A stretch of DNA of 6,514 nucleotides from an uncultured Clostridia bacterium (GCA_947302895.1 CAMYWU010000088.1:1-6514); one strand, 5' to 3'; counted from the first letter of the stretch, positions 1 through 6,268 are shown. A program made the numbers and translations. Notes: generated from the sequence alone by a model not told the origin.

Positions 1-1128
1 TCTGATCTGTGCAGGTGCAAGAGAAACTGTAAATGCTGTTGTTTCATCGCCTGCAGGTAATGTAACAGAAGTTGTTTCAGTTTCATCTTGAGTATCAGGA
101 TTGGAGAAAGTATATACAACCTTTTCAACCTCATCAGCAGATGTATTAATGCTGATGTTGAGGTCGATATCATCTTCAACAGTGATGCTCATTGTGTCAT
201 TAATAAAAGTATAAGACTTTGAAGCGATTTCAATAGCATTATCGTTGGCATCATAGATATTGAACTTAACTGTCATTGTAGCGCCGTCAGCGTTAATGTT
301 TGCTGCGCCGCAATTGAACTCTTTAACAAGAGTAACAACATCATTGTATGTTACATCGCCCATACCGTTGTTTGCAAGAAGTCTGTATTCAACGTTTGCA
401 GCAAGTGTAGCAGGAAGATTGATTTCTGTCCAAGCATAATTGCCATACTGACCCTTAAGAACAACATCACCTGCAGCAACAGCCTTATCAAAGCTTACTG
501 TGAAGTCTGCTTTGTAATCAGCATATGCGCTGTCAGTATCTGTTGTATCTGCTTCAAACTTGTATGCAGCATCAAGACCTTCAACTTCAATCGGAGTGAT
601 TGTTGCTGTAGGAAGAACTGTATTACCCGGGATTTGATATGCGAATTCATTGATAACAGTATAGTTATCAGGCTCGCCTACCGGATAGATAACAAGTTTA
701 ACAGTCATATTAGTTGCAACATCTGTTGAACCTTTAACTGCACATGAGAATGTGCCTACTTGAGTGCAAATATCTTTGTATGTGGGCTCCCACTGGAAAG
801 CATCTCTTGCCATATAATAATTATAATTAGCAACTGCATCCATTTCAGGGAACTGAACCCATGATGTATCGCCGATTTTACCGAAAAGCTGAACCTCTGC
901 TGTATTAACATCTCTGTCAACAGTTACAATGAAATCTGCTTTATAATCATTGTAAGCAGCACCGTCATTATTTGCTGCAAACTGATAAGCTATATCATAT
1001 TCAGTCTGATCAGTAATGTTTGTAACAGTTGCAGTCGGAAGATCGTTTGCAAATACTGTGAAAGGCATCATAGCAACTGCCATTAATGCAGCGAGAACAC
1101 AAGCTAAAATTTTCTTTGAAATTCTCAT
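1..1128 (-). CDS. Secreted/cell-surface protein with duplicated ~140-residue module (3' end missing)
   Basis: Translating the minus strand from ATG at 1128 gives 376 uninterrupted codons that reach the window edge with no stop, so the C-terminus is missing. Residues 1-27 are a classic Sec signal peptide: basic MRISKK, a hydrophobic stretch, then a likely cleavage after VFA. The rest is Thr-, Asp-, Val- and Ala-rich and beta-like. Two copies of one module follow each other: residues about 30-171 start LPTATVT, and about 172-309 start LPTATIT. They share AYxDYKADFxV and one aligned Cys (129 and 273), with only small indels. A different stretch begins near 310. The start is set by AAAGGA at 1143-1138, nine bases upstream; an in-frame ATG nine bases earlier would lie on top of that site. 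I recognise no named family. An export role is well supported; adhesion, glycan binding or an S-layer role would be guesses. The lost C-terminus could hold a wall or membrane anchor. Confidence 0.88.
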   Translation of the reverse strand, partial: MRISKKILACVLAALMAVAMMPFTVFANDLPTATVTNITDQTEYDIAYQFAANNDGAAYNDYKADFIVTVDRDVNTAEVQLFGKIGDTSWVQFPEMDAVANYNYYMARDAFQWEPTYKDICTQVGTFSCAVKGSTDVATNMTVKLVIYPVGEPDNYTVINEFAYQIPGNTVLPTATITPIEVEGLDAAYKFEADTTDTDSAYADYKADFTVSFDKAVAAGDVVLKGQYGNYAWTEINLPATLAANVEYRLLANNGMGDVTYNDVVTLVKEFNCGAANINADGATMTVKFNIYDANDNAIEIASKSYTFINDTMSITVEDDIDLNISINTSADEVEKVVYTFSNPDTQDETETTSVTLPAGDETTAFTVSLAPAQIR

Positions 1129-1189
1129 TGGAATCATTCCTTTCATTTCATTATTCTAAGTTTTTGAAATTAAAAAAATATTCTAATAA

Positions 1190-1267
1190 GGGTATATCGG
1201 GAGTTTTCCAGCTGACCACACCCTTGCGTTGTACACCGCAAAAGTCTGTTCCGCTTCCGTCCCATAT
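1190..1267 (-). ncRNA. Structured 5' leader RNA of the surface-protein gene, possible pseudoknot (unidentified)
   Basis: This lies within the predicted 145-nt leader of the secreted-protein gene. Reading the minus strand, AUAUGGGA (1267-1260) pairs with UCCC-G-AUAU (1202-1194) to close a domain, with one bulged G. Inside is a hairpin, UUGCG (1241-1237) with CGCAA (1228-1224), over the 8-nt loop GUGUACAA. GGGU (1223-1220), directly after that hairpin, can pair with ACCC (1193-1190), directly after the closing helix, giving a pseudoknot. The region is far more GC-rich than the AT-rich DNA on both sides. I compared it from memory with c-di-GMP-I and -II, glutamine, THF, preQ1, guanidine, fluoride and ZTP riboswitches and found no match. 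The pairings are seen by eye; regulation is inference. It could be a riboswitch, a protein-binding leader or a stability element. Confidence 0.5.
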
Positions 1268-1280
1268 TAAAATTCACTTT

Positions 1281-1309
1281 ATTATATAAATTCTATATTA
1301 TAAAGTCAA
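1281..1309 (-). promoter_or_regulatory. Sigma-A type promoter for the surface-protein gene
   Basis: Minus-strand TTGACT (1309-1304), a 17-bp spacer and a perfect TATAAT (1286-1281). Transcription should start near 1274, which leaves a leader of about 145 nt before the ATG at 1128. It lies downstream of the glmS-side terminator, so the surface-protein gene is an independent unit. Confidence 0.85.
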
Positions 1310-1363
1310 TACTATTTTGAATTTTTTTAATAAACTGTGAATTTGTAAATTTTTTGTAAACAG

Positions 1364-1403
1364 AAAAAAATCGACGATTTAATAAACATTCGTCGATTTT
1401 TTT
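1364..1403 (-). terminator. Bidirectional intrinsic terminator ending the glmS/four-helix-bundle transcript
   Basis: A perfect 14-bp inverted repeat: seven A plus TCGACGA (1364-1377) against TCGTCGA plus seven T (1390-1403), with a 12-nt loop. Both strands end in a U run, so it can work in either direction. On the minus strand it closes the glmS unit; the promoter of the next minus-strand gene lies beyond it at 1309-1281. Confidence 0.88.
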
Positions 1404-1405
1404 AT

Positions 1406-1434
1406 GTGTTCCGTGGCTCGTGGCTCGTGAACCG
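1406..1434 (+). repeat. Left inverted 7-base-unit array of the four-helix-bundle cassette
   Basis: The plus strand carries repeated CGTGGCT/CGTGAAC heptamers. The 29 bases align without gaps, 23 identical, to minus-strand 1848-1820. The array begins two bases after the terminator's last T and ends at the base next to the four-helix-bundle stop codon (1435-1437). This arm and the one at 1820-1848 form an imperfect inverted repeat around the gene. Confidence 0.8.
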
Positions 1435-1794
1435 TTATTTATCTGCAAGGCGATTCATTAATGCATTAAGCATCATTCCAACATCGCTACACATTTTTAA
1501 TGATTTTTCAACCTGTTGCGCATTTAATAATCCCAATCTGATGCACAACAAGTATTGAGTTTCCAGTTCTGCAACATAACCTCTCGAAATTGAAAGGAAA
1601 TTAATAAACTCCTTAGTTGATTTGCGTTGCTGACCTTCCGCAATATTTGAAGGAATAGAAACGGAAGCTCTCTTCATTTGATCGCAAAGTGAATAAACCT
1701 CTGTTTTTGGCATTGTTTCCATTAAGCTGTATGTTTCAACAACCAAATCCATGGACTTTTTCCAGACATCCAAATCTTTAAAACTTGTTATCAT
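1435..1794 (-). CDS. Four-helix-bundle protein, 23S rRNA intervening-sequence (S23/IVP) family
   Basis: The 119-residue product starts MITSFKDLDVWKKSMDLV and contains RASVSIPSNIAEGQQRKS and a FLSISRGYVAELETQ stretch. These are the hallmark segments of the S23/IVP four-helix-bundle family (Pfam 23S_rRNA_IVP, TIGR02436), and the length is typical. Family members are small, all-helical and thought to bind nucleic acid as oligomers; a relative, Avd, assists the reverse transcriptase of diversity-generating retroelements. Their cellular role is otherwise unknown. I chose the ATG at 1794, preceded by AGAAAGG eight bases upstream. An in-frame ATG at 1848 would add 18 residues translated from the repeat array (PWTVIRD and so on), which are not family sequence. 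The gene starts 54 bp after the glmS stop with no terminator between, so co-transcription is likely. No reverse transcriptase or rRNA gene is in the window. Confidence 0.9.
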   Translation of the reverse strand: MITSFKDLDVWKKSMDLVVETYSLMETMPKTEVYSLCDQMKRASVSIPSNIAEGQQRKSTKEFINFLSISRGYVAELETQYLLCIRLGLLNAQQVEKSLKMCSDVGMMLNALMNRLADK

Positions 1795-1819
1795 ACAATA
1801 TGCCTTTCTGTAATAATCA

Positions 1820-1848
1820 CGGATCACGGTCCACGGTCCACGGATCAC
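1820..1848 (-). repeat. Right inverted 7-base-unit array of the four-helix-bundle cassette
   Basis: The minus strand reads heptamers CCGTGGA, CCGTGGA, CCGTGAT, then a further CCGTGAT that runs past 1820 into TTATTACA (1816-1809). The array abuts the glmS stop codon and matches the array at 1406-1434 in opposite orientation (23 of 29 positions). The same octamer TTATTACA follows the repeat arm after tex (6207-6214). Confidence 0.8.
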
Positions 1849-3657
1849 TTATTCAACTGTAACAACCTTTGCAAGATTTCTCGGTTTATCAACATCAAGT
1901 CCTTTATCCGATGATACATAGTATGCAAGAAGCTGCATTGCGATAATGGAGGGAATTGCCATAAAGTCATCCTGCAAATCAGGAAGCTCAAATGAACATT
2001 CAACGTCCTTTGAAAGAAGCGATTTCTTAATGAATGTTAAAACCTCCGCTCCCCTGCTCTGAACCTCACGGATATTGGATACCTGCTTGCTCATAAGGTC
2101 GCTCTGGGTCATAAGAGCAATAACGGGAGTTTTATCCGTTATAAGAGCAATGGTTCCGTGTTTAAGCTCGCCTGAGGCAAACGCTTCGGAATGGATATAT
2201 GATATTTCCTTAAGCTTAAGAGAAGCTTCAAGAAGAGTTGGGTAATCAAGTCCCCTGCCAATCATAAAGGTATGCTCAGCGGTGAGCATTCCGTTTGAAA
2301 GATGGTGGATTTCGCTTCTTCTTTCAAGAACACTTGCAACAGCTTCGGGAATCAACTTAAGATTAGTTATAAAGCTCTTAACGCCATTTTCACTGAGATT
2401 TCCACGAAGCTGAGCCATTTTTGCAGCTATAAGATAGAAAACTGCAACCTGGGTTGTATATGCCTTTGTTGAGGCAACCGCTATTTCGGGTCCTGCGTTT
2501 GTATAAATAACATTTTCGCTTTCTCTTGCGATGGTTGAGCCCTTAACGTTTACAATTGAAAGAGAGCGTGCTCCCTTTCTTCTTGCATATTTAAGCGCTT
2601 CAAGAGTATCAATTGTTTCACCGCTCTGAGAAACGCAGATAACAAGCGTTTTATTATTGATAATCGGCTGATTATACATATATTCGCTCGCCATATTAAC
2701 CGTTACGGGAACGCCGCAGTTTTTTTCGATTATATGCTTACCGATAAGACCTGCATGCATAGCAGTTCCGCAGGCAATAACAGTTATATTATCACACTCG
2801 GTGAATATGCTGTCATCAACATTATCGTTTGTGAAATCGGGAAGGTCGTTTTTAATTCTTGTTGATATTGTTTTTTCAATAACGTCGGGCTGTTCCATAA
2901 TTTCCTTTTCCATATAGAAAGGATAGCCCATTTTTCCGCTGTTTTTTATATCCCAGTCAAGAGTTAAAATATCGGGCTGAACCTCTTCGCCGTTGAAATC
3001 AGTTATTGAAATACCCTTTTCCGTTATCTCGGCAATGGCAAGTTCGGGAAGAACAAAGTATTTTTCGCTGTATTCGCCGATAGCCATAATATCGGAAGCG
3101 ATATAGGCGCCATCCTCATTCTGACAGCAAATAATCGGGCTAACATTTCTTACGGCAAAAATCTTATTCGGAATATCATCAAACATAATTGCAAGACCGA
3201 AGGTTCCGCTGATTTCCTTAACTGCCTTAATAATTGCCTCGTTTGGATTGCCTTCATAATAATTATCGATAAGCGCCGCAACAACCTCGGAATCGGTCTG
3301 GGATTTAAGCTTATTTGCAATACCAAGCTGATTCTTTATTGCAGCATAGTTTTCAATTATTCCGTTATGAACAAGGGTAACGCTGCCGAATTTATGAGGA
3401 TGTGAATTAGTATCGCTGACTCCGCCGTGGGTTGCCCAACGGGTATGACCGATACCTGCTGTACCTCTAACATCGGCGCATTTTGAGTCGAGCTTTTCAA
3501 CTCTTCCCTCGCATTTGGTTACAAGGACCTCTTTGAAATTAGGATGATATACAGCCACACCTGCGCTATCGTATCCTCTGTATTCAAGGGTTTTAAGCCC
3601 CTTGAGAAGAATACCTCTCGCCTCGCTATAGCCTGTATATCCGATTATTCCGCACAT
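1849..3657 (-). CDS. glmS: Glutamine--fructose-6-phosphate aminotransferase (isomerizing)
   Basis: GlmS converts fructose-6-phosphate and glutamine to glucosamine-6-phosphate and glutamate in the cytosol, the committed step to UDP-GlcNAc and peptidoglycan. The 602-residue product has the full family length (about 600-610). The N-terminal class II glutaminase domain begins MCGIIGY, with Cys2 as the nucleophile after Met removal, followed by EYRGYDSAG (25-33) and GHTRWATHG (70-78). Two SIS sugar-isomerase domains follow, with CVSQSGET and VASTKAYTTQ in the first and ASLKLKEISYIHSEAF plus GELKHG in the second. The C-terminal tail DKPRNLAKVVTVE carries the conserved Lys (597) for sugar binding. 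AAGGAG at 3674-3669 lies 11 bases before the ATG. Expression should be controlled by the ribozyme in the leader. All catalytic landmarks are present and nothing looks broken. Confidence 0.98.
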   Translation of the reverse strand: MCGIIGYTGYSEARGILLKGLKTLEYRGYDSAGVAVYHPNFKEVLVTKCEGRVEKLDSKCADVRGTAGIGHTRWATHGGVSDTNSHPHKFGSVTLVHNGIIENYAAIKNQLGIANKLKSQTDSEVVAALIDNYYEGNPNEAIIKAVKEISGTFGLAIMFDDIPNKIFAVRNVSPIICCQNEDGAYIASDIMAIGEYSEKYFVLPELAIAEITEKGISITDFNGEEVQPDILTLDWDIKNSGKMGYPFYMEKEIMEQPDVIEKTISTRIKNDLPDFTNDNVDDSIFTECDNITVIACGTAMHAGLIGKHIIEKNCGVPVTVNMASEYMYNQPIINNKTLVICVSQSGETIDTLEALKYARRKGARSLSIVNVKGSTIARESENVIYTNAGPEIAVASTKAYTTQVAVFYLIAAKMAQLRGNLSENGVKSFITNLKLIPEAVASVLERRSEIHHLSNGMLTAEHTFMIGRGLDYPTLLEASLKLKEISYIHSEAFASGELKHGTIALITDKTPVIALMTQSDLMSKQVSNIREVQSRGAEVLTFIKKSLLSKDVECSFELPDLQDDFMAIPSIIAMQLLAYYVSSDKGLDVDKPRNLAKVVTVE

Positions 3658-3719
3658 ATATTATTTTTCTCCTTAAAATGTATTAAGAGATACAATCAAT
3701 AAATCTTTGCTGAAAAGAA

Positions 3720-3840
3720 TTTGTCGAAACCGTTTCCGATTAGTTTTGCCTTTTCATAACGTATCAAAGATAATACGAAGGGGCATCCGCCGAAAATTTC
3801 GATAACCCCCTGCCTCGTCAGCCGATTGGCTCCGGCGCTA
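3720..3840 (-). ncRNA. glmS ribozyme (glucosamine-6-phosphate-activated self-cleaving RNA)
   Basis: Reading the minus strand, UAGCGCC (3840-3834) is the conserved cleavage-site context; the cut should fall between A3839 and G3838. The core follows: GCUGACGAGG (3822-3813), UUAUCGAAAU (3805-3796) and UUCGGCGGAU (3794-3785), flanked by a GGGG/CCCC helix (3810-3806 with 3783-3780). A P4-like hairpin CGUAU/AUACG (3777-3773 with 3764-3760) and a downstream AAAAGGCAAAAC segment complete the fold. The hairpin near the cleavage site, AGCC/GGCU, is shorter than in Bacillus. In this family glucosamine-6-phosphate acts as the cleavage cofactor, and the 5'-OH downstream RNA is degraded, shutting off glmS. 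It lies between the glmS promoter and start codon, as expected. The 3' boundary is approximate. Confidence 0.94.
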
Positions 3841-3901
3841 CTTACGTTTAAAAATTTTAACCTCCTCAATCTTTATTTATATTGAAAATACCTCTTTTAA
3901 G

Positions 3902-3930
3902 ATTAAACCATATCTTGTGCATAAAGTCAA
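3902..3930 (-). promoter_or_regulatory. glmS promoter
   Basis: Minus-strand TTGACT (3930-3925), a 17-bp spacer and TTTAAT (3907-3902). Transcription should start near 3895, giving a leader of about 237 nt that includes the whole ribozyme. The tex promoter faces the other way, with 25 bp between the two -35 boxes. Confidence 0.8.
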
Positions 3931-3955
3931 CTATAATTTATATATATAATATATA

Positions 3956-3984
3956 TTGATTTTAATTAGAATATCTGTTATTAT
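3956..3984 (+). promoter_or_regulatory. tex promoter
   Basis: Plus-strand TTGATT (3956-3961), a 17-bp spacer and TATTAT (3979-3984), in very AT-rich DNA. Transcription should start near 3991, leaving a short leader of about 24 nt with AAAGGA at 4001-4006. Spacing is ideal but the boxes are imperfect and the region is AT-rich, so this is weaker than the glmS promoter call. Confidence 0.6.
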
Positions 3985-4014
3985 ATTTTTATTACATTTT
4001 AAAGGACTTATGCA

Positions 4015-6156
4015 ATGGATATTTTAAAGCAGATTGAAAGCGAATTTTCGCTGAAACCCTGGCAGGTTGAAAACACGGTTGCTTTAATAGACGACGGCAA
4101 CACAATTCCCTTTATCGCACGATACAGAAAGGAAGCAACGGGCTCACTTGATGACCAGCTGTTAAGAGAGCTTTCCGACAGGCTCACCTATCTTCGCAAT
4201 TTTGAAGAGCAAAAGGAAAAGGTTATCACTTCAATAACAGAGCAGGAAAAAATGACGGATGAAATTCTCGCTGCAATTGAAGGCGCAAAAACAATGACCG
4301 AGCTTGACGATATATACCGTCCGTTCAGACCTAAAAGAAAAACCCGAGCATCAGTTGCTAAGGAAAAGGGACTTGAAGGGCTTGCTAATGCTCTTCTTGC
4401 TCAGAATCCGAATGCAATACCCGAAGAGCTTGCAAAGGAATACCTCAGCGAAGAGGTTGAAACAATTGAGGATGCTCTCCAGGGCGCAAGGGATATAATC
4501 GCCGAAAATGTTTCGGACGACGCAAAGGGCAGAAAGCTTCTTCGTTTTGCTATCAAGCGAAACGGAATTATTAGCGTTAAGGGCGCAAAGGAAGAACTCG
4601 GCGTTTATGAAATGTATAAGGAACACAGCGAGCCTGTTTCAAAGATTGCACGCCACAGAGTTCTTGCAATCAACCGTGGTGAAAAAGAGGGCTTTTTGAA
4701 AGTTGGCATTGAATATGATAAAAGCGTTGCCTGCGAAATGCTCTATAATCTTCACACTAAGGGTAATTCACCTTCAACCGACCAGATTATTGAAGCAATA
4801 GACGATGCATACACACGCCTTATCTTCCCTTCAATTGAGCGTGAAATAAGGAATGAGCTCACCGATGAAGCAGATGAAAGCTCAATCAAGGTTTTCGGCG
4901 AAAACACAAGGCAGCTTCTTATGCAGCCGCCTGTTAAAGGCAGGGTTACTATAGGTCTTGACCCTGGCTACAGAACAGGCTGCAAGGTTGCGGTTGTTGA
5001 TGAAACGGGAAAGGTTCTTGATACAGGGGTTATCTACCCTGCTCCGCCCCATCAGAAAATTGACGAGGCTAAAAAAATCATAACCGCCTTCGTAAACAAA
5101 TATAATGTTACGCTCTTTGCAATCGGCAACGGAACCGCTTCCCACGAAACGGAGGAATTTGCAGCTCAGCTAATTAAAGAGCTTGGCAAAAACATTGAAT
5201 ATATGGTTGTCAGCGAAGCAGGCGCTTCCGTATACAGCGCTTCAAAGCTTGCGGCAGCCGAATTCCCACAATTTGACGTAAGTCTCAGGAGTGCGGTTTC
5301 AATTGCAAGAAGGCTTCAGGACCCGCTTGCAGAGCTTGTTAAGATAGACCCGAAGGCTATCGGTGTTGGCCAGTATCAACACGATATGCCCCAGAAGGAA
5401 CTCGGCGAAGCGCTCGACGGAGTTGTTGAGGACTGCGTAAACTCTGTTGGAGTTGATTTAAATACAGCTTCTCCCCAGCTGCTTTCAAGAGTTGCAGGTA
5501 TCAGCTCGGCAGTTGCAAAGAATATTGTTGATTTCAGAGAAACAAACGGCTCCTTCACCTCAAGGAGTCAGCTCCTTAAGGTCAGCAAGCTCGGACCGAA
5601 GGCATTTGAACAATGCGCAGGCTTCTTAAGAGTTGCCGAAAGCAAAAATGTCTTTGACAACACGGCTGTTCATCCCGAAAGCTATGAAGCCGCAAAAGGA
5701 CTTCTTAAGCTTTGCAGCGTAAGCGAGGACGATATCAGAAAAGGAAATATAACTGCTCTTACCGCTCAATTTAAAACAGTTGGTGCAACAGCGCTTGCCG
5801 CTCAGCTCGGTATTGGCGAGCCAACGCTTAAGGATATAGTAAGCGAGCTTTCAAAGCCTGGAAGAGACCCGAGAGATGAGCTTCCGAAGCCAATGCTACG
5901 CCACGATATTATGGGTATGGAGGATTTGAAGGAAGGTATGCAGCTCAAGGGAACCGTAAGAAACGTTATCGATTTTGGCGCATTCGTTGATATCGGCGTT
6001 CATCAGGACGGACTTGTTCACATCAGCCAGATAACAAACAGATATATCAAGCATCCAAGCGAGGTTTTAAAGGTTGGCGATATTGTTGATGTCTGGGTTC
6101 TTTCCGTTGACGTTGCTAAAAAAAGAATATCATTAACGATGAAAAATCCGAATTAA
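4015..6156 (+). CDS. tex: Tex family RNA-binding transcription accessory protein (S1 domain)
   Basis: The 713-residue product is a full-length Tex protein (homologue of bacterial Tex/YhgF and distantly of eukaryotic Spt6). The N-terminal helical Tex_N region has NTIPFIARYRKEATGSLDD (29-47) and ELDDIYRPFRPKRKTRA. A YqgF/RNase H-like domain begins near 311 with GLDPGYRTGCK and includes VSEAGASVYSAS and the IARRLQDPLAELVKIDPK stretch. A helix-hairpin-helix unit spans about 478-545 (VGVDLNTASPQLLSRVAGIS). The S1 RNA-binding domain (about 639-709) has GTVRNVIDFGAFVDIGVHQD and GLVHIS. Family members bind RNA and DNA and affect transcription and, in some pathogens, toxin expression; the exact role in Clostridia is not settled. 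The ATG at 4015 is eight bases after AAAGGA. An out-of-frame ATG at 4010 stops after five codons and is too close to the ribosome site. The gene is monocistronic, closed by a hairpin at its stop codon. Confidence 0.97.
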   Translation: MDILKQIESEFSLKPWQVENTVALIDDGNTIPFIARYRKEATGSLDDQLLRELSDRLTYLRNFEEQKEKVITSITEQEKMTDEILAAIEGAKTMTELDDIYRPFRPKRKTRASVAKEKGLEGLANALLAQNPNAIPEELAKEYLSEEVETIEDALQGARDIIAENVSDDAKGRKLLRFAIKRNGIISVKGAKEELGVYEMYKEHSEPVSKIARHRVLAINRGEKEGFLKVGIEYDKSVACEMLYNLHTKGNSPSTDQIIEAIDDAYTRLIFPSIEREIRNELTDEADESSIKVFGENTRQLLMQPPVKGRVTIGLDPGYRTGCKVAVVDETGKVLDTGVIYPAPPHQKIDEAKKIITAFVNKYNVTLFAIGNGTASHETEEFAAQLIKELGKNIEYMVVSEAGASVYSASKLAAAEFPQFDVSLRSAVSIARRLQDPLAELVKIDPKAIGVGQYQHDMPQKELGEALDGVVEDCVNSVGVDLNTASPQLLSRVAGISSAVAKNIVDFRETNGSFTSRSQLLKVSKLGPKAFEQCAGFLRVAESKNVFDNTAVHPESYEAAKGLLKLCSVSEDDIRKGNITALTAQFKTVGATALAAQLGIGEPTLKDIVSELSKPGRDPRDELPKPMLRHDIMGMEDLKEGMQLKGTVRNVIDFGAFVDIGVHQDGLVHISQITNRYIKHPSEVLKVGDIVDVWVLSVDVAKKRISLTMKNPN

Positions 6157-6195
6157 AATGTGAATTGCGGGGCGTTGCCCCGCAATTCACATTTT
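6155..6195 (+). terminator. tex terminator, 19-bp perfect hairpin overlapping the stop codon
   Basis: AAAATGTGAATTGCGGGGC (6155-6173) pairs perfectly with 6177-6195 across a 3-nt GTT loop. The 5' arm begins inside the TAA stop of tex (6154-6156). Only four T follow, so it may act partly as a 3'-end stabiliser. The A-rich 5' side allows use from the minus strand too. Confidence 0.8.
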
Positions 6196-6196
6196 C

Positions 6197-6268
6197 AGGT
6201 TTTAGGTTATTACAATAGCCGTGCGCAGCACCAACCCCTAACACCTAACGCGCTAACACCTAACACCT
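6197..6268. repeat. Inverted 7-base repeat arrays (CCTAACA type), possibly an empty or decayed cassette
   Basis: The plus strand has AGGTTTTAGGTTA (6197-6209) and, after a short gap, an array of CCTAACA-like heptamers (6235-6268, units CCTAACA, CCTAACG, CTAACAC and so on). The outer ends are inverted relative to each other: reading 6268-6254 backwards gives AGGTGTTAGGTGTTA, one mismatch and a 2-nt indel from the left arm. TTATTACA (6207-6214) follows the left arm, as it does beside the array next to glmS. The middle (about 6215-6234) holds only a small GTGC/GCAC hairpin and no coding sequence. Both this element and the 1406-1848 cassette sit at the 3' end of a housekeeping gene. Shared origin is inference; the unit sequences differ. 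Confidence 0.6.

Larger units (their letters stand above)
1406..1848. mobile_element. Putative repeat-bounded cassette carrying a four-helix-bundle gene
   Basis: This 443-bp segment consists of a 29-nt repeat array, the four-helix-bundle gene and the matching array in inverted orientation. It abuts the glmS stop codon (1849-1851) at one end and the T run of the glmS terminator (to 1403) at the other. Removing it would leave an ordinary glmS 3' end. That arrangement, inverted flanks plus one small gene at a neutral site, is what suggests an inserted unit. Proteins of this family are known from intervening sequences inside bacterial 23S rRNA genes, also bounded by complementary ends. No transposase is present and I see no target-site duplication, so mobility is inferred; slow repeat expansion around an old gene is the alternative. 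Confidence 0.45.

Noticed and set aside
1190..1267. Leader RNA as a glutamine or c-di-GMP riboswitch, prompted by CGGAAG and ACGCAA
   Set aside because: Only short fragments match; the remaining conserved segments of those classes are absent.
1086..1289. 67-codon plus-strand reading frame
   Set aside because: It is antisense to the signal-peptide coding region, leader RNA and promoter of the minus-strand secreted protein, has no ribosome site, and its product resembles no protein.
1406..1434. Heptamer arrays as a CRISPR array
   Set aside because: Units are 7 bases, directly adjacent and without unique spacers; no cas genes are present.
1435..1794. Diversity-generating retroelement (Avd-like protein)
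   Set aside because: No reverse transcriptase and no template/variable repeat pair is present in the window; the two-module repeat in the secreted protein is ordinary domain duplication.
1795..1848. 18-residue N-terminal extension of the four-helix-bundle protein from the ATG at 1848
   Set aside because: The extra residues are translated from the heptamer repeat array and lie upstream of a good ribosome site (AGAAAGG) that serves the ATG at 1794, where family similarity begins.
4304..5558. Several reading frames of 60-91 codons on both strands inside tex (4304-4498, 4351-4626, 4508-4699, 4882-5145, 5376-5558)
   Set aside because: All are shadows of the full-length Tex frame, without ribosome sites or family resemblance.
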